Shown here in pieces: positions 44,663-53,403 of a stretch of 64,000 nucleotides of DNA; within the stretch, counting starts at the first letter, position 1, and every line of letters starts with the position of its first letter. The DNA comes from Chitinophagaceae bacterium (GTDB taxonomy: Bacteria; Bacteroidota; Bacteroidia; Chitinophagales; Chitinophagaceae): positions 124,001 through 188,000 of the forward strand of contig PMSV01000019.1 of assembly GCA_003168265.1 (NCBI GenBank), read 5' to 3'. Position numbers and translations under genes: made by a program. The notes under the pieces are model-generated. The model was given only the letters and a program-made list of their open reading frames with translations, made no database searches and was not told where the DNA came from.

Positions 44663-44687
44663 AAATGAAAAGCCCCGAAAATTCGGG
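44663..44687 (-). terminator. intrinsic terminator of the DsbA-like gene
   Basis: Read leftward, CCCGAA and TTCGGG pair, then GCTTTTCATTT follows. It faces the rightward terminator at 44621 across 12 bases, so both converging transcripts are closed separately. Confidence 0.65.
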
Positions 44688-44704
44688 ACCTGTAAGAAAT
44701 TAAA

Positions 44705-45277
44705 CTATGCTCTTTGTTTTGTTGCCAGTTTTCGCTTCAACTGACGGAGTGCAGAATTAATTGCCTTACTCAGGTTTTCGTAAGTGGGCTTGGCATTTAA
44801 TGGTTCGCCATTTATAAAGAAGGCCGGAACATCCTTAATCCCTTTATCAATACCTTCTTTCAGATCCCCTTGCACCTGCCAACCATAAGTGGCATTCACG
44901 AGGTCGTCCAGAAATTTTTTGCTTGTGATCCCAGCTTCGAGAGAATGTAATTTCAAACTTGTGGTACCCAGAGTTTTTCTATTGGCAAACAATATGTTAT
45001 GCATTTCCCAAAATTTACCCTCCTGAGCCGCAGCCACAGAAGCCTCGGCGGCTTTCAGGCTGCGCTGATGAATTTTAGTCAATGGAAAATGCCTGAAATT
45101 GAACCTGATCTTTCCTTTAAAGTCCTCCAGCAATTGCTTTACGACTTCATTTGCCTTGGCGCAAGCCTCGCTTTCATAGTCTCCGTATTCCATTAAAGTC
45201 ACCAGCGCCTTTGGGTCGCCTACAAAAATCTGTTTAGTGGGGATAATTTCTATTATTTCCTTTGGTTTCATTGCCAT
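44705..45277 (-). CDS. DsbA/thioredoxin-like protein lacking the first active-site Cys
   Basis: 190 residues, no signal peptide. The DsbA-type layout is clear: strand ALVTLMEYGDYE, the redox loop, helical insertion with HNILFANR and the cis-proline segment GIKDVPAFFING. Where active relatives have C-P-x-C, this protein reads S36-E-A-C39, so the N-terminal nucleophilic Cys is gone and only the second remains. It cannot run a normal dithiol cycle; a binding, chaperone or monothiol role is possible. It lies 57 bases downstream of clpB on the same strand and may share its transcript, which would fit a stress-folding role (inference). Confidence 0.82.
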   Translation of the reverse strand: MAMKPKEIIEIIPTKQIFVGDPKALVTLMEYGDYESEACAKANEVVKQLLEDFKGKIRFNFRHFPLTKIHQRSLKAAEASVAAAQEGKFWEMHNILFANRKTLGTTSLKLHSLEAGITSKKFLDDLVNATYGWQVQGDLKEGIDKGIKDVPAFFINGEPLNAKPTYENLSKAINSALRQLKRKLATKQRA

Positions 45278-45334
45278 AACTAATCAATAAACAAGAATTT
45301 CTTCTTTTTGGTTCACAATGATAGTGCAAAAAAA

Positions 45335-47986
45335 TCAATGTGACGACTTCTGTTTTTGCCCATTTGAAGATCGGGCATTTCCGGAAGTTGCTTCATTGCG
45401 AAACACTACCATTCCATCAAATACATCGACGAGTACAGGATGAGTTTTATCAATTGTTCCTGCCAGTATCTTCCTGCTCAATTGGTTAACTACCTCTTTC
45501 TGGATCAACCTTTTAAGAGGTCTTGCACCAAATTGCGGATCGAACCCGTTGTCTGCCAGGTAATCTATAGCGTATTCACTGAATTCCAGAATTATAGAAT
45601 TTTTTGCTAAAATTTCCTTTAGGGCTTTCAACTGGATCTCTATAATCCCCCGGATCTCGTTTTTGAGCAGGGGCTGGAACATGATAATTTCGTCGATCCT
45701 GTTCAGGAACTCAGGGCGGATCGTCTGTCTCAACAAGTTCATGACTTCAGCCTTGGTTGCTTCAACCACCTCTTCTTTGTTCCTTTCAGTAATCTTTTCA
45801 AAATTCTCCTGAATGATGGAACTGCCCATATTGCTGGTCATAATAATGATTGTGTTCTTAAAATTGACCACCCGCCCTTTATTGTCTGTCAATCTTCCAT
45901 CATCCAATACCTGTAATAAAATATTAAATACATCCGGATGAGCTTTTTCAATCTCATCCAGGAGAATCACACTATAGGGTTTACGGCGAACTGCCTCAGT
46001 TAGCTGGCCGCCTTCGTCATAACCCACATATCCCGGAGGGGCTCCCACCAATCGACTTACGGAATGTTTCTCCTGGTATTCACTCATATCAATCCTCGTC
46101 ATCATGGCTTCATCGTCAAAAAGGTAGCCCGCAAGCGCTTTAGCCAGTTCTGTTTTGCCCACTCCAGTAGTGCCCAGGAAAATAAATGACCCAATAGGCT
46201 TTTTAGGATCCTGCAGCCCTGCGCGACTTCTGCGAATCGCATCTGCGACTGCCATAATGGCCTCATCCTGTCCGATTACTTTCTTATGCAATTCATCTTC
46301 CAGGTTCAATAATTTTTCCTTTTCGCTTTGCAGCATTTTTGATACGGGAATGCCCGTAGTCCTGGCCACGGCTTCAGCGATATCCTCAGCATCAACTTCT
46401 TCTTTCATGAGCCTCGAATTCTCGCTGATGGAATTCAGTTGATCGGAATATTTATCAATTTGTTTTTCCTGTTCCTTGATCTTTCCATAACGGATCTCCG
46501 CGACTTTCCCATAATCTCCCTCCCTTTCGGCTCTTTCTGCTGAAAGTTTAAGGTTTTCGATCTCAGCTTTGGCATTCTGCACTTTTTCTACCAATTCCTT
46601 TTCCTGCTTCCATTTCGCTTTCAAAGTATCCCTTTCGACGCTCAAATTGCCTATTTCAGCACTTAACTCCCTCAGTTTATTCTCATCGTTTTCCCTTTTA
46701 ATGGCTTCTCTTTCAATTTCCAACTGACGGATATTTCTTTCCAGCTTATCCAGTTCTTCAGGCATGGAATTCATCTCAAGCCTCAACTTAGCTGCGCTCT
46801 CATCTATCAGGTCAATGGCTTTGTCAGGAAGGAACCTGTCGCTAATATAACGATGGGACAATTCAACGGCGGCTATTATAGCATCGTCCTTAATGCGGAC
46901 ATGATGGTGGGTTTCATATCGGTCTTTAAGACCCCTGAGTATGGATATTGCGTCTTCCTCATTTGGCTCATCAATCATTACTTTCTGAAACCTTCTTTCC
47001 AGGGCCTTATCTTTCTCAAAAAATTTCTGGTATTCATTCAGAGTAGTAGCACCAATGGCTCTCAATTCTCCCCTTGCCAGGGCAGGTTTTAAGATATTGG
47101 CAGCATCCATAGCGCCTTCACCTCCGCCGACTCCTACGAGTGTATGTATCTCATCAATAAATAAAATGATTTCTCCTTCGCTTCCGGCAACTTCCTTTAC
47201 TACTGATTTGAGCCTTTCCTCAAATTCCCCCTTATATTTCGCTCCGGCTATCAATAAACCCATATCCAGGGCGTAGATTATCTTAGATTTCAGGTTTTCA
47301 GGTACATCCCCATTTACGATCCGGTGCGCAAGGCCTTCGGCTATAGCTGTCTTTCCAACCCCCGGTTCGCCAACCAGGATGGGATTGTTTTTGGAGCGCC
47401 TGGTAAGAATATGCAGGGTTCTCCTAATCTCTTCATCTCTGCCGATCACCGGGTCCAATTTGCCTTGTTTTGCCATCTCGTTCAGGTTCTTCGCGTACCT
47501 GTTCAAAGCATTATACTGGGTCTCGCTGGTTTGAGAGGAAATGGTGGACCCCTTTCGCAATTCTTTTACAGCTGCCACAAGTCCTTTTTCCGTCAGACCC
47601 GCATCCTTCAATAATTTGGCTGTATTGTCCTTACCCTGCACCAAGGCGATCAACAAATGCTCAACACTCACAAATTCATCCCCGAATTCCTTCAGGTCTG
47701 TACCGGAACGCAATATGGCATTGTTAGCATCCCTGCTTATTGATTGGGCGGGATCGGTACCGCTTATCTTTGGTAATTTGGCTATGCTTTCATCAACCTT
47801 TGTTTCCAGAAAGCTTGTATTGACATTGTTTTTCTTCAATAGAAAATCCACCGTGGACTCTTTATCCGAAAGCAACGCCTTCAGAATATGCTCCGTCTCA
47901 ATATTGGAATTAGAGCCATTGAAAGCAATCTGCTGAGCGCTTGCTATTGCTTCTTGCGCTTTAATCGTGAAATTATTTAAATTCAT
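45335..47986 (-). CDS. clpB: ATP-dependent chaperone ClpB
   Basis: 883 residues, full length. Domain order: N domain with two Clp repeats (1 to about 145), AAA+ 1 with Walker [16 protein letters not shown], a long middle coiled coil (about 410-530, rich in [18 protein letters not shown] heptads) that distinguishes ClpB from ClpA/C, AAA+ 2 with [14 protein letters not shown] and the [11 protein letters not shown] pore loop, and the C-terminal D2 small domain. It rescues aggregated proteins with DnaK. No ClpP-binding loop is expected or seen. Divergent from the serine-hydrolase pair; no CIRCE element found upstream. Confidence 0.97.
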   Translation of the reverse strand: MNLNNFTIKAQEAIASAQQIAFNGSNSNIETEHILKALLSDKESTVDFLLKKNNVNTSFLETKVDESIAKLPKISGTDPAQSISRDANNAILRSGTDLKEFGDEFVSVEHLLIALVQGKDNTAKLLKDAGLTEKGLVAAVKELRKGSTISSQTSETQYNALNRYAKNLNEMAKQGKLDPVIGRDEEIRRTLHILTRRSKNNPILVGEPGVGKTAIAEGLAHRIVNGDVPENLKSKIIYALDMGLLIAGAKYKGEFEERLKSVVKEVAGSEGEIILFIDEIHTLVGVGGGEGAMDAANILKPALARGELRAIGATTLNEYQKFFEKDKALERRFQKVMIDEPNEEDAISILRGLKDRYETHHHVRIKDDAIIAAVELSHRYISDRFLPDKAIDLIDESAAKLRLEMNSMPEELDKLERNIRQLEIEREAIKRENDENKLRELSAEIGNLSVERDTLKAKWKQEKELVEKVQNAKAEIENLKLSAERAEREGDYGKVAEIRYGKIKEQEKQIDKYSDQLNSISENSRLMKEEVDAEDIAEAVARTTGIPVSKMLQSEKEKLLNLEDELHKKVIGQDEAIMAVADAIRRSRAGLQDPKKPIGSFIFLGTTGVGKTELAKALAGYLFDDEAMMTRIDMSEYQEKHSVSRLVGAPPGYVGYDEGGQLTEAVRRKPYSVILLDEIEKAHPDVFNILLQVLDDGRLTDNKGRVVNFKNTIIIMTSNMGSSIIQENFEKITERNKEEVVEATKAEVMNLLRQTIRPEFLNRIDEIIMFQPLLKNEIRGIIEIQLKALKEILAKNSIILEFSEYAIDYLADNGFDPQFGARPLKRLIQKEVVNQLSRKILAGTIDKTHPVLVDVFDGMVVFRNEATSGNARSSNGQKQKSSH

Positions 47987-48085
47987 ACTCTCTTTGTTTT
48001 GAAATTGATCGCCGCCTTTTTGTATTATTTAACACAGTCCAATGACAATCAAATCGTAGTAACGGGTTCACAAAATATAATCCAA

Positions 48086-49156
48086 ATGAATTTTATTGCT
48101 ATTCTGTCACAAAAAAGAAAGATCCTCTGTCTTGCCTGCATGTATTCCTTTCTGTTTCTGCTATTCTGTCTGAATTCAGGCGCCCAATATTCCTTCACTG
48201 ACCTGGATGCTTTGCTTAAACAAAACCAGAAAAATCTGGAAGGGAATTTTGCCATAGTCATCTGGAAGGACGGGAAATTGATATATCAAAAACAGACGAC
48301 CGATTTTACAGCCAAGACCCAGGCCCCTATCCTCAACTCGGGCAACTGGTTGACAGCGGCACTTGTCATGACCTTTGTCGACGAAGGGAAGATTTCCCTG
48401 GATGATAAGGTGAGCAAGTACATCCCTATTTTTTCCACCTATATGAAAAGCTATATCACGCTAAGAAATTGCCTAACCCATACAACCGGCATTAAGGCGG
48501 AGGAAGGGATTGGCAAGATCTTTGAAAAAAGCAAATTCCAGACCCTGGAAGATGAGGTCAATTCCTTTGCCAAAAAAGAGATCCAGTCGAATCCCGGAAC
48601 CGAGTTTTTCTATTCCGAAATAGGGCCCGATATTGTGGCGCGGGTATTGGAGGTTATCACGAAAAAAAGTTTTGACCGCTTGATTCAGGAAAGGCTTTTA
48701 AGGCCGCTAAAAATGCGCGGAACCAGTTTCACCAACGATGAGGGAGGAGCCGTGAATCCGACAGGGGGAGCCCATTCTACAGCCATCGATTTTGTCAATT
48801 TCCTGGCCATGCTTTTGAACAAGGGGGTTTTCGAAGGAAAGCAAATACTAAGCGAAAAATCCATCAATGAACTGGAAAAGGCTCAGTTTGTGCAACTGCC
48901 TGTAAAATATACTCCCAAACTGACTGAAGGACTGCATTATGGTCTGGGGGTATGGCTGGAAGATATTGCTGCCGATGGATCCGGTTCGGTGATTAGCGGA
49001 AATAACCTGATGGGACTCTATCCCTTCATTGACAAATGCCGGAATTACGCCGCCATCCTTATACTGGCAAAGCCAAAGGAAGATGAAAAGAAAGAATTCC
49101 ATCGCCTGTTGAAAGCGGCGATTGATAGCCAGATCCAATCCAATTGCAGTGAATGA
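48086..49156 (+). CDS. secreted serine-hydrolase (beta-lactamase) homologue without the SxxK motif
   Basis: 356 residues from ATG 48086 (upstream in-frame ATG 47999 adds an unlikely non-signal extension). A signal peptide ends near LLFCLNSGAQ. The fold is the class C beta-lactamase/D-alanyl-D-alanine peptidase type: AIVIWKDGKLIYQ, then NWLTAALVMTFVDEGKISLDDKV, YITLRNCLTHTTG and FYSEIGPDIVARVLEVI. Where the catalytic S-x-x-K belongs it reads N84-S-G-N87, while the neighbour at 49245 has S-C-S-K in the same context, so it is probably a pseudoenzyme. The Tyr of the second motif is kept. Tandem with the active paralogue, 88 bases apart. Confidence 0.87.
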   Translation: MNFIAILSQKRKILCLACMYSFLFLLFCLNSGAQYSFTDLDALLKQNQKNLEGNFAIVIWKDGKLIYQKQTTDFTAKTQAPILNSGNWLTAALVMTFVDEGKISLDDKVSKYIPIFSTYMKSYITLRNCLTHTTGIKAEEGIGKIFEKSKFQTLEDEVNSFAKKEIQSNPGTEFFYSEIGPDIVARVLEVITKKSFDRLIQERLLRPLKMRGTSFTNDEGGAVNPTGGAHSTAIDFVNFLAMLLNKGVFEGKQILSEKSINELEKAQFVQLPVKYTPKLTEGLHYGLGVWLEDIAADGSGSVISGNNLMGLYPFIDKCRNYAAILILAKPKEDEKKEFHRLLKAAIDSQIQSNCSE

Positions 49157-49244
49157 TGAAACCGGACTTGAGCAATTTGAAATAAGTCATGAGAAGGAAT
49201 AGGTGAACCACATCAGGCAAACAGAAAAAACTTTAGATATTCTG

Positions 49245-50279
49245 ATGAAATTTATAATCGGCGTTTACTGCCTGCTTTGTCTGCCTGCGATCCGGGGAAA
49301 TTCCCAATCCTACCAATTCGATAGGGTAAGCAGCTTGTTGGATGAATCCCGGCAAAGGCTGGGAGGGAGTTTTTGCGCGATGGTCTGGAAGGATGGCAGG
49401 ATGATTTATTTACATCATGCAGGTAACCTGGATTCTGCCAGCATATTGCCTATCGCTTCCTGCAGCAAATGGCTGACTGCCGCCCTTGTGATGATCTATG
49501 TTGACCGTGGAAAAATATCTCTAGAGGATAGTATCGGAAAATTTCTCCCCGCATTTACCCTATATGGTAAGGGGCAAATAAAGATCAGGCAGTGTTTATC
49601 ACATACAACCGGGCTGGATTCGCCTCACCCCGGCCTTGCTGGTTTGATCGAGGAGGGTAACTATCCTTCTTTAGAGGCTCAGGTAAATGATTTTGCAAAA
49701 AACAAAATACTGGCAGCATTGCCTGGAAAGGTCTTCAGGTATAGTACCGTTGGCTTGAATATTGCGGGCAGAATATTAGAAGTAATCAGCCACGAGGATT
49801 TCGATAAGTTATTTCAGGAAAACCTGGCCCGCCCCCTGGGCATGTACAATACGAGTTTTATTGGTAAGGGGATGGAGAATCCGTCGGGAGGAGCCAGTTC
49901 CACTGCTGCCGACTATATGCGATTTTTGATCATGATTCTGAACCGAGGTCAATGGATGGGTCGGCAGATGATCAGCGAGAAATCGATCCAGGCTATGCAG
50001 TCCATACAAACGAGCCAGGTGGATATGCAATATGTTCCTATGGGAGCGAAGGATTTTCCCTACGCTTTAGGGGAATGGATTGAAGAACAGGATAGCAGCG
50101 GCAAGAGCATCGTAGTGACAAGTCCCGGCCTTTTCGGTTCCTGGCCGATGGTTGACAACAAGCGAAAATATGCTGCCCTTGTTTTCATAAAGAAATATTT
50201 TATCAATGAACAAATAAAAGCCATATTTATAGAAATGAAAAACAGAATCGATAACCAGTTGGACATTTTCGCGCACTAA
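49245..50279 (+). CDS. secreted serine hydrolase, beta-lactamase family (intact catalytic motif)
   Basis: 344 residues from ATG 49245; a GTG at 49203 adds 14 residues before the signal peptide (MKFIIGVYCLLCLPAIRGNSQ) and is less likely. Catalytic S72-C-S-K75 in ASCSKWLTAALVM, the second-motif Tyr in YSTVGLNIAGRILE, and the overall length match class C beta-lactamase-like hydrolases, many of which are D-amino-acid peptidases or esterases. It is a tandem duplicate of the gene at 48086 and presumably periplasmic or surface-exposed. The substrate is unknown. Confidence 0.9.
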   Translation: MKFIIGVYCLLCLPAIRGNSQSYQFDRVSSLLDESRQRLGGSFCAMVWKDGRMIYLHHAGNLDSASILPIASCSKWLTAALVMIYVDRGKISLEDSIGKFLPAFTLYGKGQIKIRQCLSHTTGLDSPHPGLAGLIEEGNYPSLEAQVNDFAKNKILAALPGKVFRYSTVGLNIAGRILEVISHEDFDKLFQENLARPLGMYNTSFIGKGMENPSGGASSTAADYMRFLIMILNRGQWMGRQMISEKSIQAMQSIQTSQVDMQYVPMGAKDFPYALGEWIEEQDSSGKSIVVTSPGLFGSWPMVDNKRKYAALVFIKKYFINEQIKAIFIEMKNRIDNQLDIFAH

Positions 50280-50312
50280 TTAATTAATTTTTTCACCATC
50301 AAACGAGAAACC

Positions 50313-50549
50313 ATGGCAGACTTTCAATCCTTAAAGGACAAGGCAAATGAATTAAAAGACGAGGCAGGTTCAGCGATCAATGATTTTAAAGAAAAAGCAA
50401 GTCAGGCTGCCGCAGACCTGGAAGCAAAAGCAGGTCAATTGGCAGAAGATGCCAAATCCGGCAAACTCCAAAAGGAAGCCGGGGAAAAACTCGGCGAGCT
50501 TAAAGACCAGGCTTCCCACCTTTGGGACAAGATCAAGGGCAAGGAATGA
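50313..50549 (+). CDS. small amphipathic helical protein (LEA/apolipoprotein-like)
   Basis: 78 residues made almost wholly of 11-residue-like helical repeats with alternating Ala, Lys, Glu and Asp (KDKANELKDEAGS, DFKEKASQAAADLEAKAG, LKDQASHLWDKIKG). No signal peptide or Cys. Such proteins resemble late-embryogenesis-abundant or CsbD/YtxH-tail stress proteins, which protect membranes and proteins during desiccation or cold, but homology was not verified. It stands 33 bases after the serine-hydrolase gene and may be a separate stress-induced unit. Confidence 0.75.
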   Translation: MADFQSLKDKANELKDEAGSAINDFKEKASQAAADLEAKAGQLAEDAKSGKLQKEAGEKLGELKDQASHLWDKIKGKE

Positions 50550-50865
50550 TCTTTTCCGGTAATTGCATTAAGAAGAGCACATTTAAGTTGGGTCCTTTTT
50601 TTATTGTACTGTGCAATTGATTTGACTGCATTATTCTTCCAAGCTCCCTTTGACCAGATAGACTTAGCCGTTCATCATTGAAATACCTCTTCTTTCCTAT
50701 ACAATCCAGGTTTTCATGGATCAACAGGCGGTAAAAAAAGGGGAAGGTTTTATATTTGGCATTCCTTAGTGCATTTATAGTCCCAAAAAGGTCGAACCAT
50801 TGGACGGATGGTTTGTTCTCATAAAATCAGTGACCAAAATTAAGTTGAATAAAAAATCCCATTTG
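50550..50865 (+). other. gene-free stretch upstream of the efflux operon
   Basis: 316 bases with no supported coding region (a 63-codon leftward frame here has no recognisable features). It contains a -7 box at 50751-50758 near its right end. An in-frame TTG at 50800 would add 22 residues ahead of the efflux gene signal peptide and is not favoured. No strong hairpin was seen after the helical-protein gene. Confidence 0.6.
50751..50758 (+). promoter_or_regulatory. -7 box of the RND efflux operon
   Basis: TATATTTG, exact TAnnTTTG, with a predicted start near 50765 and a leader of about 100 bases to the ATG at 50866. The -33 position is not clear. Confidence 0.5.
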
Positions 50866-52191
50866 ATGCGTGTTTCCAAAATAGGCCCCCTCCTGGGCCT
50901 CGTTTTTTTATTTTCCAATGGCGTTATACAGGCCCAGGAAAAAAATGATCCCGTGCTTCAGGTGGCAACTCTGGATAATTGCGTGCAATATGCGCTGAAA
51001 CATTATCCTTATATACAGCAGGCTTTATTGGACGAAGAAATTACGGAGAGGCAAATCCGCAGCAGGCTGGCAGACTGGTATCCCCAAATCAGCTTCAATG
51101 CAAGTTATCAGAATAATTTTCAATTACCCGTCACCTATTTTGAAGGAGCCGCGGTCGCTTCCGGGTCCTATAATGCAGCAACTTTTGGATTAAGCGGAAC
51201 CCAAAATATCTTCAATAGGGATGTTTTGCTCGCATCGAAAACGGCCGCAGATGTTCGCCGCCAGACCAGGCAGACTACGGTCAGCGACAAAATCGATGTA
51301 ACCGTTAATGTTAGTAAAGCATTTTATGATGTATTGCTCACTGAAAAACAAATCGAACTCGTCGAAGAGGATATTGAAAGGCTGGACAGAAGCCTGAAAG
51401 ACTCCTATAATCAATACCGCAGCGGCATTGTGGACAAGACGGATTATAAAAGAGCAACGATCTCCCTGAACAATTCAAGGGCGGAAAAAAAGACCTATGA
51501 GGAAGCCCTGAAGTCTAAAATGGCCAATCTCAAATTGCAGATGGGCTATCCGGCCGACTCCCTTTTGCAAATCCAATTCGACAGTCTGCAGATGGAAAAG
51601 GAAGCCTTGCTGGATACAGGCCAAAGCGTTAATTACAATAACCGGATCGAGTACCAACTCCTTCAAACCGAAAAGCAATTGCAAATCTATAACCTGAAAT
51701 ACAACCGATGGAGTTATTTGCCCAATGTATCGGCTGTCGCAGGCTATGACCTCTACTATCTCAGTGATCCGATTTCCCAATTGTTCAATCAGAAATATCC
51801 CTATTCCTTTGCCGGAATTGAATTATCGGTACCTATTTTCCAGGGGACTAAAAGGGTCCAGAATATACGTGTCGCGGAACTTCAATTGAAGCGACTGGAC
51901 TGGGATATCGCCTTCCTCAAGGACAATATCAGTTCCCAGTATGTGCAGGCCATTGCTATCTATAAAGCCAATTTGAACGATTATTATATTCTGAAAGAAA
52001 ATGTCGACCTGGCCAGGGAGGTTTATAATACGTTGTCCCTGCAATATCGTTCCGGAGTAAAGGCCTATCTGGATGTGATCACCGCGGAAACCGATCTGAG
52101 AAATGCCCAGTCAAATTATACGAATGCACTTTACCAGGTATTGAGCAGTAAGCTAGATGTGGAAAAAGCACTGGGAACGATCAAATATTAG
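50866..52191 (+). CDS. TolC family outer-membrane efflux protein
   Basis: 441 residues from ATG 50866, with a signal peptide (MRVSKIGPLLGLVFLFSNGVIQAQ). Two long helical repeats typical of the TolC fold are visible, each with the QYALKHYPYIQQALLDEE/ADWYPQISFNASY and KYNRWSYLPNVSAVAGYDLYY style motifs, and the closing YRSGVKAYLDVITAETDLRNAQSNY. It forms the trimeric outer-membrane channel of the pump encoded with the next two genes. Its stop TAG overlaps an in-frame GTG of the adaptor gene. Confidence 0.93.
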   Translation: MRVSKIGPLLGLVFLFSNGVIQAQEKNDPVLQVATLDNCVQYALKHYPYIQQALLDEEITERQIRSRLADWYPQISFNASYQNNFQLPVTYFEGAAVASGSYNAATFGLSGTQNIFNRDVLLASKTAADVRRQTRQTTVSDKIDVTVNVSKAFYDVLLTEKQIELVEEDIERLDRSLKDSYNQYRSGIVDKTDYKRATISLNNSRAEKKTYEEALKSKMANLKLQMGYPADSLLQIQFDSLQMEKEALLDTGQSVNYNNRIEYQLLQTEKQLQIYNLKYNRWSYLPNVSAVAGYDLYYLSDPISQLFNQKYPYSFAGIELSVPIFQGTKRVQNIRVAELQLKRLDWDIAFLKDNISSQYVQAIAIYKANLNDYYILKENVDLAREVYNTLSLQYRSGVKAYLDVITAETDLRNAQSNYTNALYQVLSSKLDVEKALGTIKY

Positions 52192-52241
52192 TGTCCAAAC
52201 AAATGATGAATACAATGCCAAATTATAAACGCAGATTCGCG

Positions 52242-53354
52242 ATGACCAGGAAGTTCATTTGCGGAGGAATTGTCGCCGGGGCCTCCCTGGCTTTTTATTC
52301 CTGCGGGAACCAGGCTGATATGCAGAAAGCCCCCCCTCCCACTCCCGTCGCGGCCTACGTGGTTCGTGAGGAGAACGCTTCCTATTATGATGAATTTCCG
52401 GCTACCATCACCCCTTTGAATGAGGTGGAGATCAGGCCCCAGGTTGCAGGCTATATGACGGGGATTTTCTTTAAAGACGGTCAACATGTAGTGAAAGGAC
52501 AGAAGCTTTATGAAATTGATCAGCAGCAATATAGGGCCCAATACGAACAATCGATAGCTAATCTGAATGTGGCTAAAGCCAATGAAGCCAGGGCCCAGCA
52601 GGATGCGGACCGGTATGCTGAATTAGCGAAGAATGATGCCATTGCAAAACAGACCCTGGATCATGCCGTTGCCGACCTGCAATCCGCAAAGATGTCAGTG
52701 GAAGCGGCCGAAGCCAATGTGAAAAGCGTCGAAACCAGTTTGAAATATTCTTTGATTTTTGCCCCCTTAACCGGAACAATTGGCATATCCCAGGTTAAAT
52801 ATGGCGCTTCCGTCACACCAGGACAGACGCTGTTAAACACAGTATCCACAGATGATCCGATGGCTGTGGATTTTGCTGTAGACCAATCCCAGATTACCCG
52901 TTTTTCCCTCTTAATGAATAGAAAAACAAGCCCTCATGACTCGACATTTACCCTGAAATTACCTGGTGAATACAGCTACCCGCAACCGGGGCAAATATAC
53001 CTTATAGACCGGTCGGTTGATCCCCAGACGGGCACCATAAAAGTAAGGCTTGTATTTCACAATATCAATCAGTTATTGAAAGCCGGGATTACCTGCAATG
53101 TGCGGGTTCAAAACGATGTGGGTCAAAAAAGCATGGTGATCCCCTACAAATCAATTGTCGAGCAGTTGGGAGAATATTTTGTATTCACCATCAGGAATAA
53201 CCAGGCTATCCAGCGTAAGGTCATTCTCGGTACTAAAATCAACGGCAATGTGGTGGTGAGAAGCGGCATCCAGATCGGCGATTCCGTGATCACGGAGGGA
53301 GTTCAGAAACTGAGAGATAGTATCAGGGTAAGCGTTGGCCCTCCCAAAAAGTAG
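52242..53354 (+). CDS. RND efflux periplasmic adaptor (membrane fusion) lipoprotein
   Basis: 370 residues from ATG 52242. Earlier in-frame starts (GTG 52191, ATG 52203 and following) add a non-signal extension; the chosen start places a basic-hydrophobic signal ahead of Cys21 in AFYSCGNQ. Domain order is a lipoyl half (EVEIRPQVAGYMTGIFFKDGQHVVKGQKLYEID), an alpha-hairpin (about 85-150) and the second lipoyl half (IFAPLTGTIGISQVKYGASV), then a beta-barrel. It links inner-membrane permease to TolC. It is the second gene of the operon. Confidence 0.93.
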   Translation: MTRKFICGGIVAGASLAFYSCGNQADMQKAPPPTPVAAYVVREENASYYDEFPATITPLNEVEIRPQVAGYMTGIFFKDGQHVVKGQKLYEIDQQQYRAQYEQSIANLNVAKANEARAQQDADRYAELAKNDAIAKQTLDHAVADLQSAKMSVEAAEANVKSVETSLKYSLIFAPLTGTIGISQVKYGASVTPGQTLLNTVSTDDPMAVDFAVDQSQITRFSLLMNRKTSPHDSTFTLKLPGEYSYPQPGQIYLIDRSVDPQTGTIKVRLVFHNINQLLKAGITCNVRVQNDVGQKSMVIPYKSIVEQLGEYFVFTIRNNQAIQRKVILGTKINGNVVVRSGIQIGDSVITEGVQKLRDSIRVSVGPPKK

Positions 53355-53403
53355 TTTTTAAATTTATGAGCCAAACCCTGAAAGTGGAACATCAATCAGA
53401 ATT

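Noticed and set aside
50533-50724. 63-codon leftward frame after the small helical protein gene
   Set aside because: It overlaps the 3' end of that gene and shows no motif or promoter.
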